Positions 1 to 9,312 of a stretch of 64,000 bases of DNA are shown in pieces (position 1 is the first letter of the stretch; each line of letters begins with the position of its first letter). The notes beneath the pieces are model-generated. The model was given only the letters and a program-made list of their open reading frames with translations. It did not search any database and was not told the origin of the DNA. Made by a program: the position numbers and the translations under genes. The DNA is from Balneolaceae bacterium. GTDB taxonomy: Bacteria; Bacteroidota; Rhodothermia; Balneolales; Balneolaceae. The stretch is taken from NCBI GenBank assembly GCA_017640665.1, contig JAEPQE010000001.1, forward strand, positions 417,262 to 481,261. Direction: 5' to 3'.

Positions 1-448
1 TAAAGCCGTGGTTGTGAATCACCATCATCAGGACGCTCTTGGAAGCCTCACTGCTTTTCATAGATCCGGAATACCTTCCTATGGTTATACAAAAACCTAC
101 GACTTATCTATCAAAGATGGCCTCATACCCCCAAGCCATACTTTTAATGATTCTCTGAATATTTCCATCGGTAATACTTCTGCAACTGCTTATTATTTTG
201 GTGAAGGACATACGGCCGATAATATTGCACTCTGGATTCCTTCTGAGCAAACTTTATTTGGAGGATGTATGATTAAATCCTTAAGCTCAGGAAAAGGAAA
301 CCTGGAAGATGCTAATACCAAAGAATGGTCGAGTACTGTTTCCCAAATCAAAAAAAAATTCCCCGAAATTCGGTTTGTTATTCCGGGGCATGGAAATTAT
401 GGTAGTACCGAGCTTCTGGATTACACCATCCAAATGTTTAAAGAATAG
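1..448 (+). CDS. Subclass B1-like metallo-beta-lactamase, C-terminal part
   Basis: The gene is cut by the left window edge: the frame is open from base 2 and no start is visible. The visible ~148 residues carry the B1 zinc ligands in order: HHHQD (H-x-H-x-D), the His of GEGHT, the Cys of GGCMIKS and the His of IPGHG. Spacing fits B1 enzymes such as the CcrA/Bla2 type, which hydrolyse beta-lactams in the periplasm with two zinc ions. Odd point: the usual DxxGG after the metal motif reads DALGS. A non-lactamase hydrolase of the same fold is less likely because the Cys ligand and following Lys are conserved. Substrate range cannot be read from here. Confidence 0.85.
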   Translation, partial: KAVVVNHHHQDALGSLTAFHRSGIPSYGYTKTYDLSIKDGLIPPSHTFNDSLNISIGNTSATAYYFGEGHTADNIALWIPSEQTLFGGCMIKSLSSGKGNLEDANTKEWSSTVSQIKKKFPEIRFVIPGHGNYGSTELLDYTIQMFKE

Positions 449-456
449 TTTTTTCA

Positions 457-789
457 TTATCCCGCTTTAATCTCCATCTTTTCTGCAAAATAGTCGCAGA
501 AGTCCATCATATCTCCTGAAATACGCTCATCATTAGTTGCCGTTTGCAAGGTATTCGCCATAGTGACCAATGTTTGATGGAAAAAGATTTTCATTTCATC
601 CACAGTCATGTCTTTAGTCCAAAGATCGAGTTTAAGCGTATCCTTTTGTCGGGCATCCCAAAGTGACAGAAGCATAGCCCTGCACTGTGCTTCGCTCTTC
701 CCCTGCATATCATCTGCTTTCCAGATAATATTGGTTGGGATATTTTGATTGTCGAGTTCTACCGTAATATTGATTTCTTTCTTTTGCAT
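457..789 (-). CDS. gldC: Gliding motility protein GldC
   Basis: A 110-residue cytoplasmic-type protein matching the GldC family over its whole length, including the signatures LDLWTKDMTVDEM, FFHQTLVTMA and FCDYFAEK. GldC was first found as an accessory gliding protein in Flavobacterium and occurs in many Bacteroidota that do not glide. The ATG at 789 was chosen because family similarity begins at MQKKEIN; the open frame extends 78 codons further upstream, but that part overlaps the divergent kinase gene and has no family-like sequence. It is convergent with the beta-lactamase gene, with an 8-bp gap. Confidence 0.85.
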   Translation of the reverse strand: MQKKEINITVELDNQNIPTNIIWKADDMQGKSEAQCRAMLLSLWDARQKDTLKLDLWTKDMTVDEMKIFFHQTLVTMANTLQTATNDERISGDMMDFCDYFAEKMEIKAG

Positions 790-889
790 GAATAGTCGTT
801 CTTTGTTTTCTTTGAAGAAAGATAAAGGTTTTCGGGCTATAACGTTACTCGGCTTCTCTATCGAACATAAAAATACTACGGGCAACGGA

Positions 890-2134
890 ATGGATAATTC
901 GCAAATGGAAGACAACTCTGAATTAAAGCAGGATTTAGTAGATAAAGTACTTCTTGTGGGAACCTCAATAGGTGTTGGAGTCTTTCTGGTTTCGTTGTTT
1001 CCTCTTAATGAATTCGTCCTCAATTCCGATTTCTTTTACGATATACTTGGTCTCAACATCTTATTTATAACCTATGCTTTCCGAAATAAGATTAGTCTGG
1101 AATTCAAGATTAATACCATTAATGTGATTCTGGTTGTGCTCCTTGCATCAGACCTCCTGGAAAATGGAATTAATACCCCTGATTTTATTCTAATGGTGCT
1201 CATTCCGTTTTTTGCCATTCTTATTTATAACATTAGAACAATGCTCGTTATTTTCACATTCTGTTCTGCCTTATTTCTGGCAATAGGGCACCTCTACCAT
1301 CTCGGAGTTATTACTTCACCGGATTATAACATAGCTGAGGCCTCCATATTCCGTTGGTACGAAACGTTGCTGATGATTTCTGTAGTCACCTTTGTAATCA
1401 CCTTATTTGTAAGCAAATTTAACGATCGGGTATACAGCCTTATTCAAAATCTCGAAAATCAGAATAAAGAACTCGTAAAGTCTCAAGGTCTGATTGAAGA
1501 AAACCTGAATGAAAAAAATGTGTTGTTACAGGAAATTCATCACAGAGTTAAAAATAATCTGGCAGTAGTATCCGGTTTGCTTTCGTTGCAATCCTATCAT
1601 GTAGATAATGAGAAACTAAAAACCATCCTCAATAAAAGTACAAACAGGATTCTCAGCATCGCTAAAGTTCATGAAATGCTATATGAATCAAAAAAATTTA
1701 CCAATATCCCCTTTGATACCTACATCAAAGAGCTTTCTGAGATCATCCTTGCCAGTATGAACGGAGAGAATAAAGAGATCGAGTTCAACACCGATATTTC
1801 CGTAGAAAAACTGAGTATTAATCACGGAGTCCCACTCGGGATTATCTTTAACGAGTTGATTACAAATTCCGTGAAGTACGGGTTTACCCAACAGACAGGA
1901 AATAAAATTGAAATTATAGTAAAGCCCAATGGAGCTAATATTGAAGTTGTTTATTTTGATAACGGAGTCGGCATCAAGGACTTCGACTCAGCTTCTGAAA
2001 AAAGTCTTGGTTTCACTCTTATTAAATCATTAATGGAACAAATTGAAGCCGAATTCAACTATGAAACCAATCAACATTTTAAACTTACTTTTTCTTTCTC
2101 AATGGAGCTTTCAGAAGAGAATTTTCCGGTTTAA
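890..2134 (+). CDS. Membrane sensor histidine kinase, HisKA_2 type
   Basis: About 414 residues. Roughly six hydrophobic segments occupy residues 20-190, then a short coiled linker (about 190-210), then the HisKA_2 phospho-acceptor box EIHHRVKNNL around His217, and a HATPase domain with an N-box (FNELITNSVKYG) and the G1 motif DNGVGI. It probably autophosphorylates on His and passes phosphate to a response regulator that is not nearby. The membrane part resembles no sensor domain I can name. The ATG at 890 was chosen because the longer frame (from 749) runs back across the gldC start. It is divergent from gldC with a 100-bp gap. Confidence 0.85.
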   Translation: MDNSQMEDNSELKQDLVDKVLLVGTSIGVGVFLVSLFPLNEFVLNSDFFYDILGLNILFITYAFRNKISLEFKINTINVILVVLLASDLLENGINTPDFILMVLIPFFAILIYNIRTMLVIFTFCSALFLAIGHLYHLGVITSPDYNIAEASIFRWYETLLMISVVTFVITLFVSKFNDRVYSLIQNLENQNKELVKSQGLIEENLNEKNVLLQEIHHRVKNNLAVVSGLLSLQSYHVDNEKLKTILNKSTNRILSIAKVHEMLYESKKFTNIPFDTYIKELSEIILASMNGENKEIEFNTDISVEKLSINHGVPLGIIFNELITNSVKYGFTQQTGNKIEIIVKPNGANIEVVYFDNGVGIKDFDSASEKSLGFTLIKSLMEQIEAEFNYETNQHFKLTFSFSMELSEENFPV

Positions 2135-2172
2135 CTCCAAATATTAAAATCAGATTTGATCTACCCAACTCA

Positions 2173-2694
2173 ATGAAATCTCCTCTTGAGCAAATACTTA
2201 CGGGACGCATTAAAAAAGAGAAAATGTCTGCTTTCCTTTCAGCGCACCCAGAAATGTTTGATGAAGCCGTAAGATTGTCCCTATCCGACCAAAAACCTAT
2301 TTCATGGAGAGCGTCATGGGCAATTGGAGGAATAATATCGGAGAACTCAGAAAAACTAATTCCGTTTATACCAGATATCCTTACAAAACTTCCTGAACTT
2401 GAAGACGGTCACCAACGCGAGTTCATCAAAATATTAATGCAAAGTGAACTCAGCGAAGATCAGCAAGGACTCCTTTTCGATATTTGTGTTTCCATTTGGG
2501 AGCAGGTTCGAAAAAAACCTTCTGTACGTTATTTCGCCTTTCAGGTAATGGTTGATATGACAGAGATCTATCCCGAACTTATTCACGAAGTAATTTCGCT
2601 AACCCAATCGCAATATATAAATTCATTGTCACCGGGTATCAAAAAGGGTGTTTATAAAATAGTTGAAAGGCTAAGATTAAGAAACGAGGAATGA
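2173..2694 (+). CDS. HEAT-repeat-like protein of unknown function
   Basis: 173 residues, soluble, nearly all predicted helix. The regular pairing of short helices (for example SWRASWAIGGII, LIPFIPDILTKL, SVRYFAFQVMVDM) resembles HEAT/ARM repeats, which serve as protein-binding scaffolds. No catalytic motif is visible. Its stop overlaps the start of the next gene (ATGA), so it is probably co-translated with the phosphotransferase-like protein downstream. The function is unknown. Confidence 0.7.
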   Translation: MKSPLEQILTGRIKKEKMSAFLSAHPEMFDEAVRLSLSDQKPISWRASWAIGGIISENSEKLIPFIPDILTKLPELEDGHQREFIKILMQSELSEDQQGLLFDICVSIWEQVRKKPSVRYFAFQVMVDMTEIYPELIHEVISLTQSQYINSLSPGIKKGVYKIVERLRLRNEE

Positions 2695-3560
2695 GTTTCC
2701 CAAAAGCTGACATAGAAATTACCGAAGAATTTGTGAGAGCTTTGGTTGCTACCCAGTTTCCGGAATTTTCTGATCATTCCGTCACATTTCTTTCTGAAGG
2801 ATTTGACAATGCCAATTTCCGGTTGGGAGACTCCCTTATGGTTCGCTTACCCAGAAGAACGCTAAGAGCTGTGCTTCTAACACAAGAAATTGAATGGCTT
2901 CCGAAATTGGAACATCAACTACCAATTCCGGTACCCGCTCCAATTAAGATCGGAAAACCAACGGATGCTTATCCCTGGTCGTGGACGATTGTTCCTTTTT
3001 TTGAAGGTAATTCAGCTCTGCATGAATCCATTTCGGAATCGGAGATAGAAAAGCTAGTACGTTTTCTTAAGGTGCTACATCGTATAAATCCTTTGGGAAC
3101 ACCTGGCAATCCCTACCGGGGAGTTCCGCTTTCTTCAAGAGATCATGATGTTAAAAACAGGATGAAAGAACTTGAACAAAATGACATTGCAGTTCCATTA
3201 TATATTAAAAACTTATGGGAAATGGCGGTTGCCGAACACATAGATTCAGAGCCCTGCCTCATCCATGGAGATCTTCATCCGAATAACATCATTGTAAAGA
3301 ATGGTGAGATACAAGCCATCATCGACTGGGGAGACGTTACGAAGGGAGATCCTGCCACAGACCTGGTCTCTTTCTGGATGCTAATCGAAGATTCTGAATT
3401 AAGACTGCAAGCTTTTGAAGCGTACGGGGCCTCTGAATCACTTATAAAACGCTCTATAGGATGGGCTGTATTTTATATTGCCGTTTTTTTAAATCCTGAT
3501 TCGGGGTATAAAAAATTGGGAGAGAAGATGTTATCTATTCTGGGGAGAAAAGTAATTTAA
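2691..3560 (+). CDS. APH-family small-molecule kinase
   Basis: 289 residues with the aminoglycoside/choline kinase fold. The catalytic loop is HGDLHPNN and the metal-binding motif IIDWGD, followed by GDPATDL. The N-terminal lobe has the family-like GFDNANFRLGDSLMVRLPR. Such enzymes phosphorylate aminoglycosides, macrolides, homoserine or other small molecules. The sequence alone does not give the substrate, so this should not be read as a proven resistance gene. It overlaps the preceding HEAT-like gene by 4 bp (ATGA), which indicates one operon. Confidence 0.85.
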   Translation: MSFPKADIEITEEFVRALVATQFPEFSDHSVTFLSEGFDNANFRLGDSLMVRLPRRTLRAVLLTQEIEWLPKLEHQLPIPVPAPIKIGKPTDAYPWSWTIVPFFEGNSALHESISESEIEKLVRFLKVLHRINPLGTPGNPYRGVPLSSRDHDVKNRMKELEQNDIAVPLYIKNLWEMAVAEHIDSEPCLIHGDLHPNNIIVKNGEIQAIIDWGDVTKGDPATDLVSFWMLIEDSELRLQAFEAYGASESLIKRSIGWAVFYIAVFLNPDSGYKKLGEKMLSILGRKVI

Positions 3561-3567
3561 TAGCCTA

Positions 3568-3598
3568 TTGTTTTGGTTTAAAGAAGGGTTTACCTTTG
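3568..3598 (+). promoter_or_regulatory. Candidate Bacteroidota-type promoter
   Basis: TACCTTTG (3591-3598) fits the Bacteroidota -7 consensus TAnnTTTG, with a TTG 20 bp upstream (3568-3570) as the -33 element. It lies 37 bp before the ATG of the outer-membrane protein gene at 3636. It sits within an AAAGAAGG/CCTTCTTT inverted repeat (3580-3609) that could end the upstream operon. Confidence 0.45.
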
Positions 3599-3635
3599 TC
3601 GCCTTCTTTTATCACTATTCATCACCTTCATCTTA

Positions 3636-4241
3636 ATGTTCATTCGAAAATTATTTATCGCTTCTGCGATATTCTTTCTTCTTCCATCAAACCTGATTGC
3701 ACAGTCTTCCGGGATTGAAAAGGAGATAATCTCAAAACCATCGTCCGTACGTTTTCTAATTGGAGCCGCTCTTGAGTTCGGAGGAGAAAGTGTGGCGAAA
3801 ATTCAGTTCGAAGACGGAGATGATCAGGACGTTAATGCGGGTCAGGGCGGTTCTATTGGGATTGGAGTCGAAGCCCAATTCCCATCAATCGACTTTCTAA
3901 TGTTTCAGGGTACTCTCGGGATAAAATATGTTACCACGCAAGCCGATAATGCTCATATTCGCCTCACCCGGTTCCCCATCGAATTAACAGCTAACTGGTT
4001 AATTACCGATGAAATCAAAATCGGGGCTGGGATTTCAGCACATACAAACATCAACTTTAAGGGAGATGGTGTAGGCCCGGATGTATCATTTGATAATGCG
4101 ATAGGACCTCTTATCGAAGCATCCTATGCTGGGCTTGGACTTAGATTTACCTCGATGACTTACACCGATGAGTTTGGCTTCGATTATGATGCAAATGCCA
4201 TTGGGGTATTTTACAAAGGAGCAATTATCCTAAATAAATAA
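3636..4241 (+). CDS. Secreted outer-membrane beta-barrel protein
   Basis: 201 residues. An N-terminal signal peptide (about residues 1-22, ending in LIAQ) is followed by alternating polar/hydrophobic strands rich in Gly and aromatic residues, as in small 8-strand porin-like barrels of Bacteroidota. No ligand motif is visible. It is a single-gene unit with its own candidate promoter and a perfect hairpin across its stop codon. The function is unknown; adhesion or envelope stability are only possibilities. Confidence 0.7.
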   Translation: MFIRKLFIASAIFFLLPSNLIAQSSGIEKEIISKPSSVRFLIGAALEFGGESVAKIQFEDGDDQDVNAGQGGSIGIGVEAQFPSIDFLMFQGTLGIKYVTTQADNAHIRLTRFPIELTANWLITDEIKIGAGISAHTNINFKGDGVGPDVSFDNAIGPLIEASYAGLGLRFTSMTYTDEFGFDYDANAIGVFYKGAIILNK

Positions 4242-4262
4242 GTTCCTCAGAACTTATTTATT
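4233..4262. terminator. Bidirectional hairpin between convergent genes
   Basis: Perfect 13-bp stem (4233-4245 with 4250-4262) and a 4-base loop CTCA. The arms contain the stop codons of both convergent genes. It is A/T rich, so it can act as a terminator in both directions. Confidence 0.65.
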
Positions 4263-6864
4263 CCGTTTTTAAAGATTTAACCGGGTTTAGCAAAGATGCT
4301 TTAATGGAGTGGTAGCTTACCGTGAGCATGGTCACTAGAAAACAGGAAATTACCCCAATTGCATAAATCCACCAATAGATATGAATTCGATATTCATAAT
4401 CCTGCAGCCAGATATTCATAACAAAGGATGCAATCGGGATCGAAATTATACAGGCTATGATTACCAGTATGCCAAAATCTCTGGAAAGTAAAGCCCATAA
4501 GTTTGTCACTGAAGCGCCCAATGTTTTACGAATACCAATTTCCTTTACTCGCTGTGTAACCATAAAAGCAGATAAACCAAACAATCCAAGACAACTAATT
4601 AAAATGGCTAAGGCACTAAAAAGTGTTGCTAACGTGCCGGTTTGTTCTTCTGCTCTGAATTTGGTGAGATATTGATTATCGGCAAATGCGTATTCAAATG
4701 GATGCTCCGGAGCTACTTTATCAAATACCTCTTCTATTTCGGATAACACTATTTCGAGTGGAATACCAGACTTTGCTCTCAGAAACATGTGCCGCATAGG
4801 GTTGCTGGATGGAAATAACATCAATGGCATAGGCTCTTCAAATGGGGAGCCTTTAACCATATCTTTTATCACACCCACAATAGTAAAAACAAGGGAACTG
4901 TTATCATTAAAATCATATTTGGAAATCAGTTGTTGACCAACTGGATTATCCAACCCCATAGCACTGGCAGCTGATTCACTTATTATGATGCTGGCTGATT
5001 CATTACCTAGTTCTCGTGAAAAATCTCTTCCTGCAACTAATTCAAATTTTGTTGTCTGCCCATATTCCGGACTCACGTAAATTGTGTTGAACGAAATTGG
5101 AATAGGATTTGATGAACCCGGAAATCTGAATCCGCCATTATTACCAAGCGTGTTTGTAAGGGGATAATTAGAGAATGCCACCTCTTCCACAGCTCCTGTA
5201 TTCTTTAATTCAGTCCTTAAAAGATCCATGTTTTGATAGACAGTCCGGCTACCGGTCATGGTAATCAACCCTTCTGTTTGATACCCCATTGATCGGTTTT
5301 TTGCATATTGGATTTGTTCGTGAATGGTAATCGTACCAATAATCAACACAATAGAAATAACGAATTGAAAGACTACCAATCCTTGGCGTAAGCGCTCGTT
5401 TTTCTTGCCCTGTCTTAGCCTGCCTTTAAGCGCTTGCACCGGATTAAATGATGATAAAAATACCGCCGGATAGCTCCCTGCTACTAACGCAACCAAAAGG
5501 CCGAATCCGATACTTATTACCCAAAATATCGGGTTTATCCATGGCAAGGATATTTCTTTAGCCGCAAATACATTAAATGAGGGAAGCAACATATACACCA
5601 GCAAAAGGGATATGATGAATGCTCCGAATGTATACAGCAACGATTCCGTCAAATACTGAACTACCACTTCAGACCGCACTGAACCAATCGCTTTTCGAAC
5701 GCCTACTTCTTTACCCCGGGTTTGGAACCGGGAAGTATTCAGGTTCATAAAATTGATGCAGGCAATGAGTAGGATGAAAATTCCAATTGCTCCATATAAT
5801 CTAATAAACTGAATAAGCTTGCCTGCAACCTGTTCACCATATTGATTCGTAGCATAAAAATGCCAGTCCTTCATTGGAAGAAGAAATAATTCCCTTGGAT
5901 CATCGTCCACACCCCGATAGGGTTTCATAACATCTTTTATGGATCTGGAAGCGGCTTCGATGTCTGCATTTTCCCTGAGCAGAGCAAATATCTTCATGTT
6001 GTAATTATTCCAAACAAAGGGTCGGTCTTCATTGTAAATCAAACCCATAGAGCCAAAAAAAGCCGCGTCTCCAAATGTAGAGTTACCGGGTAGGTCCTCA
6101 AAGATGCCCTGTACAATCAAATCGGTACCGGAAATCAAAGAAATGGTCTTGCCCATCGGATTTTCCTCGTTAAATATTTTACTTGCCAGACTTTCCGAGA
6201 TAATTATATTGCTGGGATTTTCAAGTGCATTTCGGGAGCCCTGAATCATATTTAGACTAAGGATATGCGGAATATCTTCCTGGAAATAATACCCCATTTC
6301 CCGAAAGTGTTCTCCATCCTGTAAAAGCAATATTGGCTCAGGCCGGAAGAACGTCATAGCTACGTATTCGAAATAATTACTATATGTTTCTTCCAGTTCT
6401 ACCCCTGCCCCTCCCGTTTGGGAACTGTTGATCTGTATTCCTTCCGAAGAAATATCCTTTCTCATTACCTGAACAATACGATCATAATGCTCATGATTGG
6501 CGTTATAGGAATACTCATCGTAAATCCAAAGGGCTATGAATATAGTCACCGTCATACCTAGCGCGAGCCCACCTATATTAATAAGTGAGAAGGTTTTATT
6601 TTTAAGTAGTGTCCGATAACTTATTTTCAGATTATGACGAAACATGACAGGATATAAATTTGGAGTTGAGAAATTACGGATGGCAAACGGCCTCAGATAA
6701 TTCAATACCTGATACCAATAAAGAAACTTCGCCTTATTCTTTGAGTACTTCCGGATGTTGAAATAGTATGCCTCCTCTAAGTCGCCAAGCACTTCTTCCT
6801 GTAATTCATCTTTCAGGAAAAAGATCAGAAAACGAACGGCGTATTTAGGAGGCTTTAAACTCAT
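4258..6864 (-). CDS. MacB/FtsX-type ABC transporter permease with prefix domain
   Basis: About 868 residues. The first ~75 residues form the short 'permease prefix' helical domain seen in Bacteroidota transporters. A transmembrane helix, a periplasmic MacB core domain and three FtsX helices follow, and this unit is then repeated (TM near the middle, second core domain, three C-terminal helices). Such proteins act as mechanotransmission permeases in lipoprotein or peptide export and need a separate ATPase, which is not adjacent. The ATG at 6864 (MSLKPP) is preferred over an in-frame TTG three codons upstream. It starts one base after the stop of the PadR gene, so the two form an operon. Confidence 0.85.
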   Translation of the reverse strand: MSLKPPKYAVRFLIFFLKDELQEEVLGDLEEAYYFNIRKYSKNKAKFLYWYQVLNYLRPFAIRNFSTPNLYPVMFRHNLKISYRTLLKNKTFSLINIGGLALGMTVTIFIALWIYDEYSYNANHEHYDRIVQVMRKDISSEGIQINSSQTGGAGVELEETYSNYFEYVAMTFFRPEPILLLQDGEHFREMGYYFQEDIPHILSLNMIQGSRNALENPSNIIISESLASKIFNEENPMGKTISLISGTDLIVQGIFEDLPGNSTFGDAAFFGSMGLIYNEDRPFVWNNYNMKIFALLRENADIEAASRSIKDVMKPYRGVDDDPRELFLLPMKDWHFYATNQYGEQVAGKLIQFIRLYGAIGIFILLIACINFMNLNTSRFQTRGKEVGVRKAIGSVRSEVVVQYLTESLLYTFGAFIISLLLVYMLLPSFNVFAAKEISLPWINPIFWVISIGFGLLVALVAGSYPAVFLSSFNPVQALKGRLRQGKKNERLRQGLVVFQFVISIVLIIGTITIHEQIQYAKNRSMGYQTEGLITMTGSRTVYQNMDLLRTELKNTGAVEEVAFSNYPLTNTLGNNGGFRFPGSSNPIPISFNTIYVSPEYGQTTKFELVAGRDFSRELGNESASIIISESAASAMGLDNPVGQQLISKYDFNDNSSLVFTIVGVIKDMVKGSPFEEPMPLMLFPSSNPMRHMFLRAKSGIPLEIVLSEIEEVFDKVAPEHPFEYAFADNQYLTKFRAEEQTGTLATLFSALAILISCLGLFGLSAFMVTQRVKEIGIRKTLGASVTNLWALLSRDFGILVIIACIISIPIASFVMNIWLQDYEYRIHIYWWIYAIGVISCFLVTMLTVSYHSIKASLLNPVKSLKTE

Positions 6865-6865
6865 C

Positions 6866-7207
6866 TTAGCCAAGGTTGAATTTTAAATCAGCAAATGCAG
6901 GGAACTGACTCCATAGTGAGAGTTTAATATCCCGTGAGTTCTTCAATGCTCGTTGACCCGCGCCCGTAATCTCATAAATACGTTTCCTCCGACCGCCACG
7001 CTGTGCGGTAGGCTTTCCCATTTCGGAGGTAAGAAATCCCTTATCCCCCAATCGTTTTAGGGTGGAATGAACCGCCCCAATAGAAACAGAGCGTTCAAGT
7101 TGAGCTTCAAATTCTTCAGCAATTTTAAAAGCATAAGCTTCCTTGTCGAGTATCCCTACTATCAACAATAACGTCTCTTCAAAATCACCAAGGTTAGTTT
7201 CTTTCAT
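6866..7207 (-). CDS. PadR-family transcriptional regulator
   Basis: 113 residues with the PadR winged helix: an N-terminal LGDFEETLLLIVGIL, a recognition region SIGAVHSTLKRLGDKGFL and a wing GGRRKRIYEITGAGQRAL. PadR proteins are usually repressors that respond to small molecules. PadR next to a prefix-domain MacB permease is a common pairing in this phylum, so it probably controls the downstream permease gene and itself. An inverted repeat lies immediately before its start codon. Confidence 0.9.
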   Translation of the reverse strand: MKETNLGDFEETLLLIVGILDKEAYAFKIAEEFEAQLERSVSIGAVHSTLKRLGDKGFLTSEMGKPTAQRGGRRKRIYEITGAGQRALKNSRDIKLSLWSQFPAFADLKFNLG

Positions 7208-7214
7208 AATTTTG

Positions 7215-7242
7215 TTACTAAATTGTAGAACTAATGTAGTAA
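7215..7242 (-). promoter_or_regulatory. Putative PadR operator
   Basis: Inverted repeat TTACTA (7215-7220) / TAGTAA (7237-7242) with a 16-bp centre, starting 8 bp upstream of the padR start codon. The position fits autorepression; the assignment is inferred. Confidence 0.35.
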
Positions 7243-7406
7243 AAAAATTTATAACCTCTACTTTTTAGTAAGAAATTAGTTTCGAATTAATTTATTTGAG
7301 ATATGGGCTATCTAATCCAGAGTATAGGACAGAAAAAAGGTCAGCATTTTGATTTCCATCTGTAACATAGTACGTTCAGGAAATACTACCTTTTAATGCA
7401 TAATCA

Positions 7407-7958
7407 ATGGATTACTCATCCAAAATAACGATCCACATGGTGGCGAGCCTTGATGGGTTTATCGCTAAAAAGAACGGCGACGTTTCATGGATGCAATCTA
7501 CAAATCATTTCGATGATGGAGTCACCTTAACGGAAGAGCAAATTGCAGATTTCCTTAATTCTATAGATTGCTATGTAATGGGATCAAAAACCTATGAGCA
7601 TGCACTTGAACTGGGATGGCCTTATGGAGACAAGCCTGTAATCGTATTAACACACCGAAATCTTTCTTCAGAAAAAGAAAGTGTAGAATTCCACTCGGGT
7701 GACCTTACCAAGCTGGTAAATCATCAATTAAAACCAACATATAATAATATCTGGATGGTTGGTGGAGCTGAAATCACAAAAGACTTCTTGCAATTACAGC
7801 TAGTCGATGAAATAGTCATATCAATTATGCCTGTCCTTCTTGGTGATGGTTTATTATTCTTCGATTATATTGGTATAGAACAGAAACTTCATTTGAAAAA
7901 TGTGACCGCCTATAAAGATGGTATGGTAGAAATGAGTTATGAAATAGTTTATGATTAA
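7407..7958 (+). CDS. Dihydrofolate reductase-family protein (RibD C-terminal type)
   Basis: 183 residues covering a single RibD C-terminal/DHFR-like fold. The N-terminal strand is MVASLDGFIA, the NADPH-site segment GSKTYEHAL, and WMVGGAEI and ISIMPVLLGDG match the family. These stand-alone proteins are NADPH-dependent reductases of mostly unknown substrate, widespread in Bacteroidota. There is no riboflavin gene nearby, so a role in that pathway is not supported. It is a single gene, divergent from the PadR unit. Confidence 0.85.
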   Translation: MDYSSKITIHMVASLDGFIAKKNGDVSWMQSTNHFDDGVTLTEEQIADFLNSIDCYVMGSKTYEHALELGWPYGDKPVIVLTHRNLSSEKESVEFHSGDLTKLVNHQLKPTYNNIWMVGGAEITKDFLQLQLVDEIVISIMPVLLGDGLLFFDYIGIEQKLHLKNVTAYKDGMVEMSYEIVYD

Positions 7959-8164
7959 TCTTCCCCTCGTTCCGTATTCTAAGAGACAAATTTGATTCAT
8001 TGAGGCCTTATCCTTTGTCCAGATGCTCCCTGTCGGTACTAAAAGCTCACTCGTAAAAAAGAATTCACAAGTTCTTATTTTCCGCTTTGGGAGTTAGAAA
8101 ACATTGCAACAACCCTTATAATTTCCGGTATCAGTTTTCTGTTTGATTTCCGACATTCTTATCT

Positions 8165-9217
8165 ATGACCTTAGAAGACCAACTAATTTTTTTATTTAGT
8201 GCCCTGGGTGGAGTAAACGGACTTTTCCTGAGTGTCTATTTCGCTTTTTTCACTAAACAAAAAAATGAAACGACTTACTTCCTTTCAGCGCTTTTATTGG
8301 TGATAAGTATTCGGGTTACTAAGTCTGCTTTTTTTGCCTTTTACGATAATATCTCGGAAGATTTTATACAGATTGGATTACTTGCTTGTTTACTTATAGG
8401 CCCCTTTTTGTACTTGCATGTCCGTTCCACTACTGAAAAGATTTACTCAAAATGGAATTGGCTCATCCACATCCTGCCAATTATTGTAGCGATGGGTTTT
8501 ATCGTATTTTTTTATCCTTACAACCAAAATCGGGGGATGTGGCGATGGGGCTGGAGATTATCGTTTGCAAATGGGCTATATATCATCTGGTATTCTTATA
8601 CTCTTTATTCGGCTTATTTAGCTCGCACTTCATTCAAAAATGTTTTCTCCCGGAATCGAAAAGCAAGTAACAGAGATATTTGGCTGGTAAATATAATTTT
8701 GGGAGTGCTTTTGGTTGCCATCGCCTACTTTACTACAAGCTATACCTCTTACATTGTCGGAGCTCTCTCTTTTTCCTTCATATTTTATATATCCATTTTG
8801 CTATGGGTATTTAGAAAAGGAGCTGTGTCTGTTTTCTTTGAGCAACAGGAAAAATATGCCTCAAAATTAATCGCGCCGGAAGAATCTGATGTGATAGCGT
8901 CAAAACTGGAGGAGTTTTTCAGGAAACAGGAGCCTTATAAAAATCCTGATCTAAAGCTTGCTGATGTTGCAGAGCAAATCGACATCGTACCAAACTACCT
9001 TTCACAATTTCTTAATGACAATCTGGACAAGAGCTTCTCTAGCTATGTGAACGAGTACAGAGTACGGGCTGCAGAGGAAATGCTAAGAAATAACAAACTA
9101 CTTACACTTGAAGCCATTGGCAATGAATGCGGCTTCAAATCTAACTCTACCTTCTATTCTGCTTTCAAAAAAGTAAAAGGAGTGACCCCGGGCGAATTCA
9201 AGAAGAAACTTACCTGA
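8165..9217 (+). CDS. AraC-family regulator with multi-pass membrane N-terminus
   Basis: 350 residues. About seven hydrophobic helices occupy residues 5-220. A C-terminal AraC/XylS domain with two helix-turn-helix units follows (LADVAEQIDIVPNYLSQFLN and LEAIGNECGFKSNSTFYSAF, ending VTPGEF). The membrane anchor suggests a one-component sensor that reads a signal in the envelope and binds DNA directly. The target is unknown; the NTF2-like gene downstream is a candidate. The 206-bp upstream gap shows no clear structure. Confidence 0.85.
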   Translation: MTLEDQLIFLFSALGGVNGLFLSVYFAFFTKQKNETTYFLSALLLVISIRVTKSAFFAFYDNISEDFIQIGLLACLLIGPFLYLHVRSTTEKIYSKWNWLIHILPIIVAMGFIVFFYPYNQNRGMWRWGWRLSFANGLYIIWYSYTLYSAYLARTSFKNVFSRNRKASNRDIWLVNIILGVLLVAIAYFTTSYTSYIVGALSFSFIFYISILLWVFRKGAVSVFFEQQEKYASKLIAPEESDVIASKLEEFFRKQEPYKNPDLKLADVAEQIDIVPNYLSQFLNDNLDKSFSSYVNEYRVRAAEEMLRNNKLLTLEAIGNECGFKSNSTFYSAFKKVKGVTPGEFKKKLT

Positions 9218-9312
9218 TTTCTTCTTCAGATTTGTAAATCCGAAGTCCCTTTTTTGGTTCTTTATACATCCTTTTAATAGGTTTTTGGAAATTTAAATTT
9301 AATCCGTGTTAC

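Noticed and set aside
457..1023. 188-residue form of GldC
   Set aside because: The first 78 residues overlap the divergent kinase gene and are unlike GldC; the ATG at 789 fits the family.
2691..3560. Aminoglycoside resistance gene
   Set aside because: Only the general kinase fold is visible; substrate-specific features cannot be read, so resistance is not claimed.
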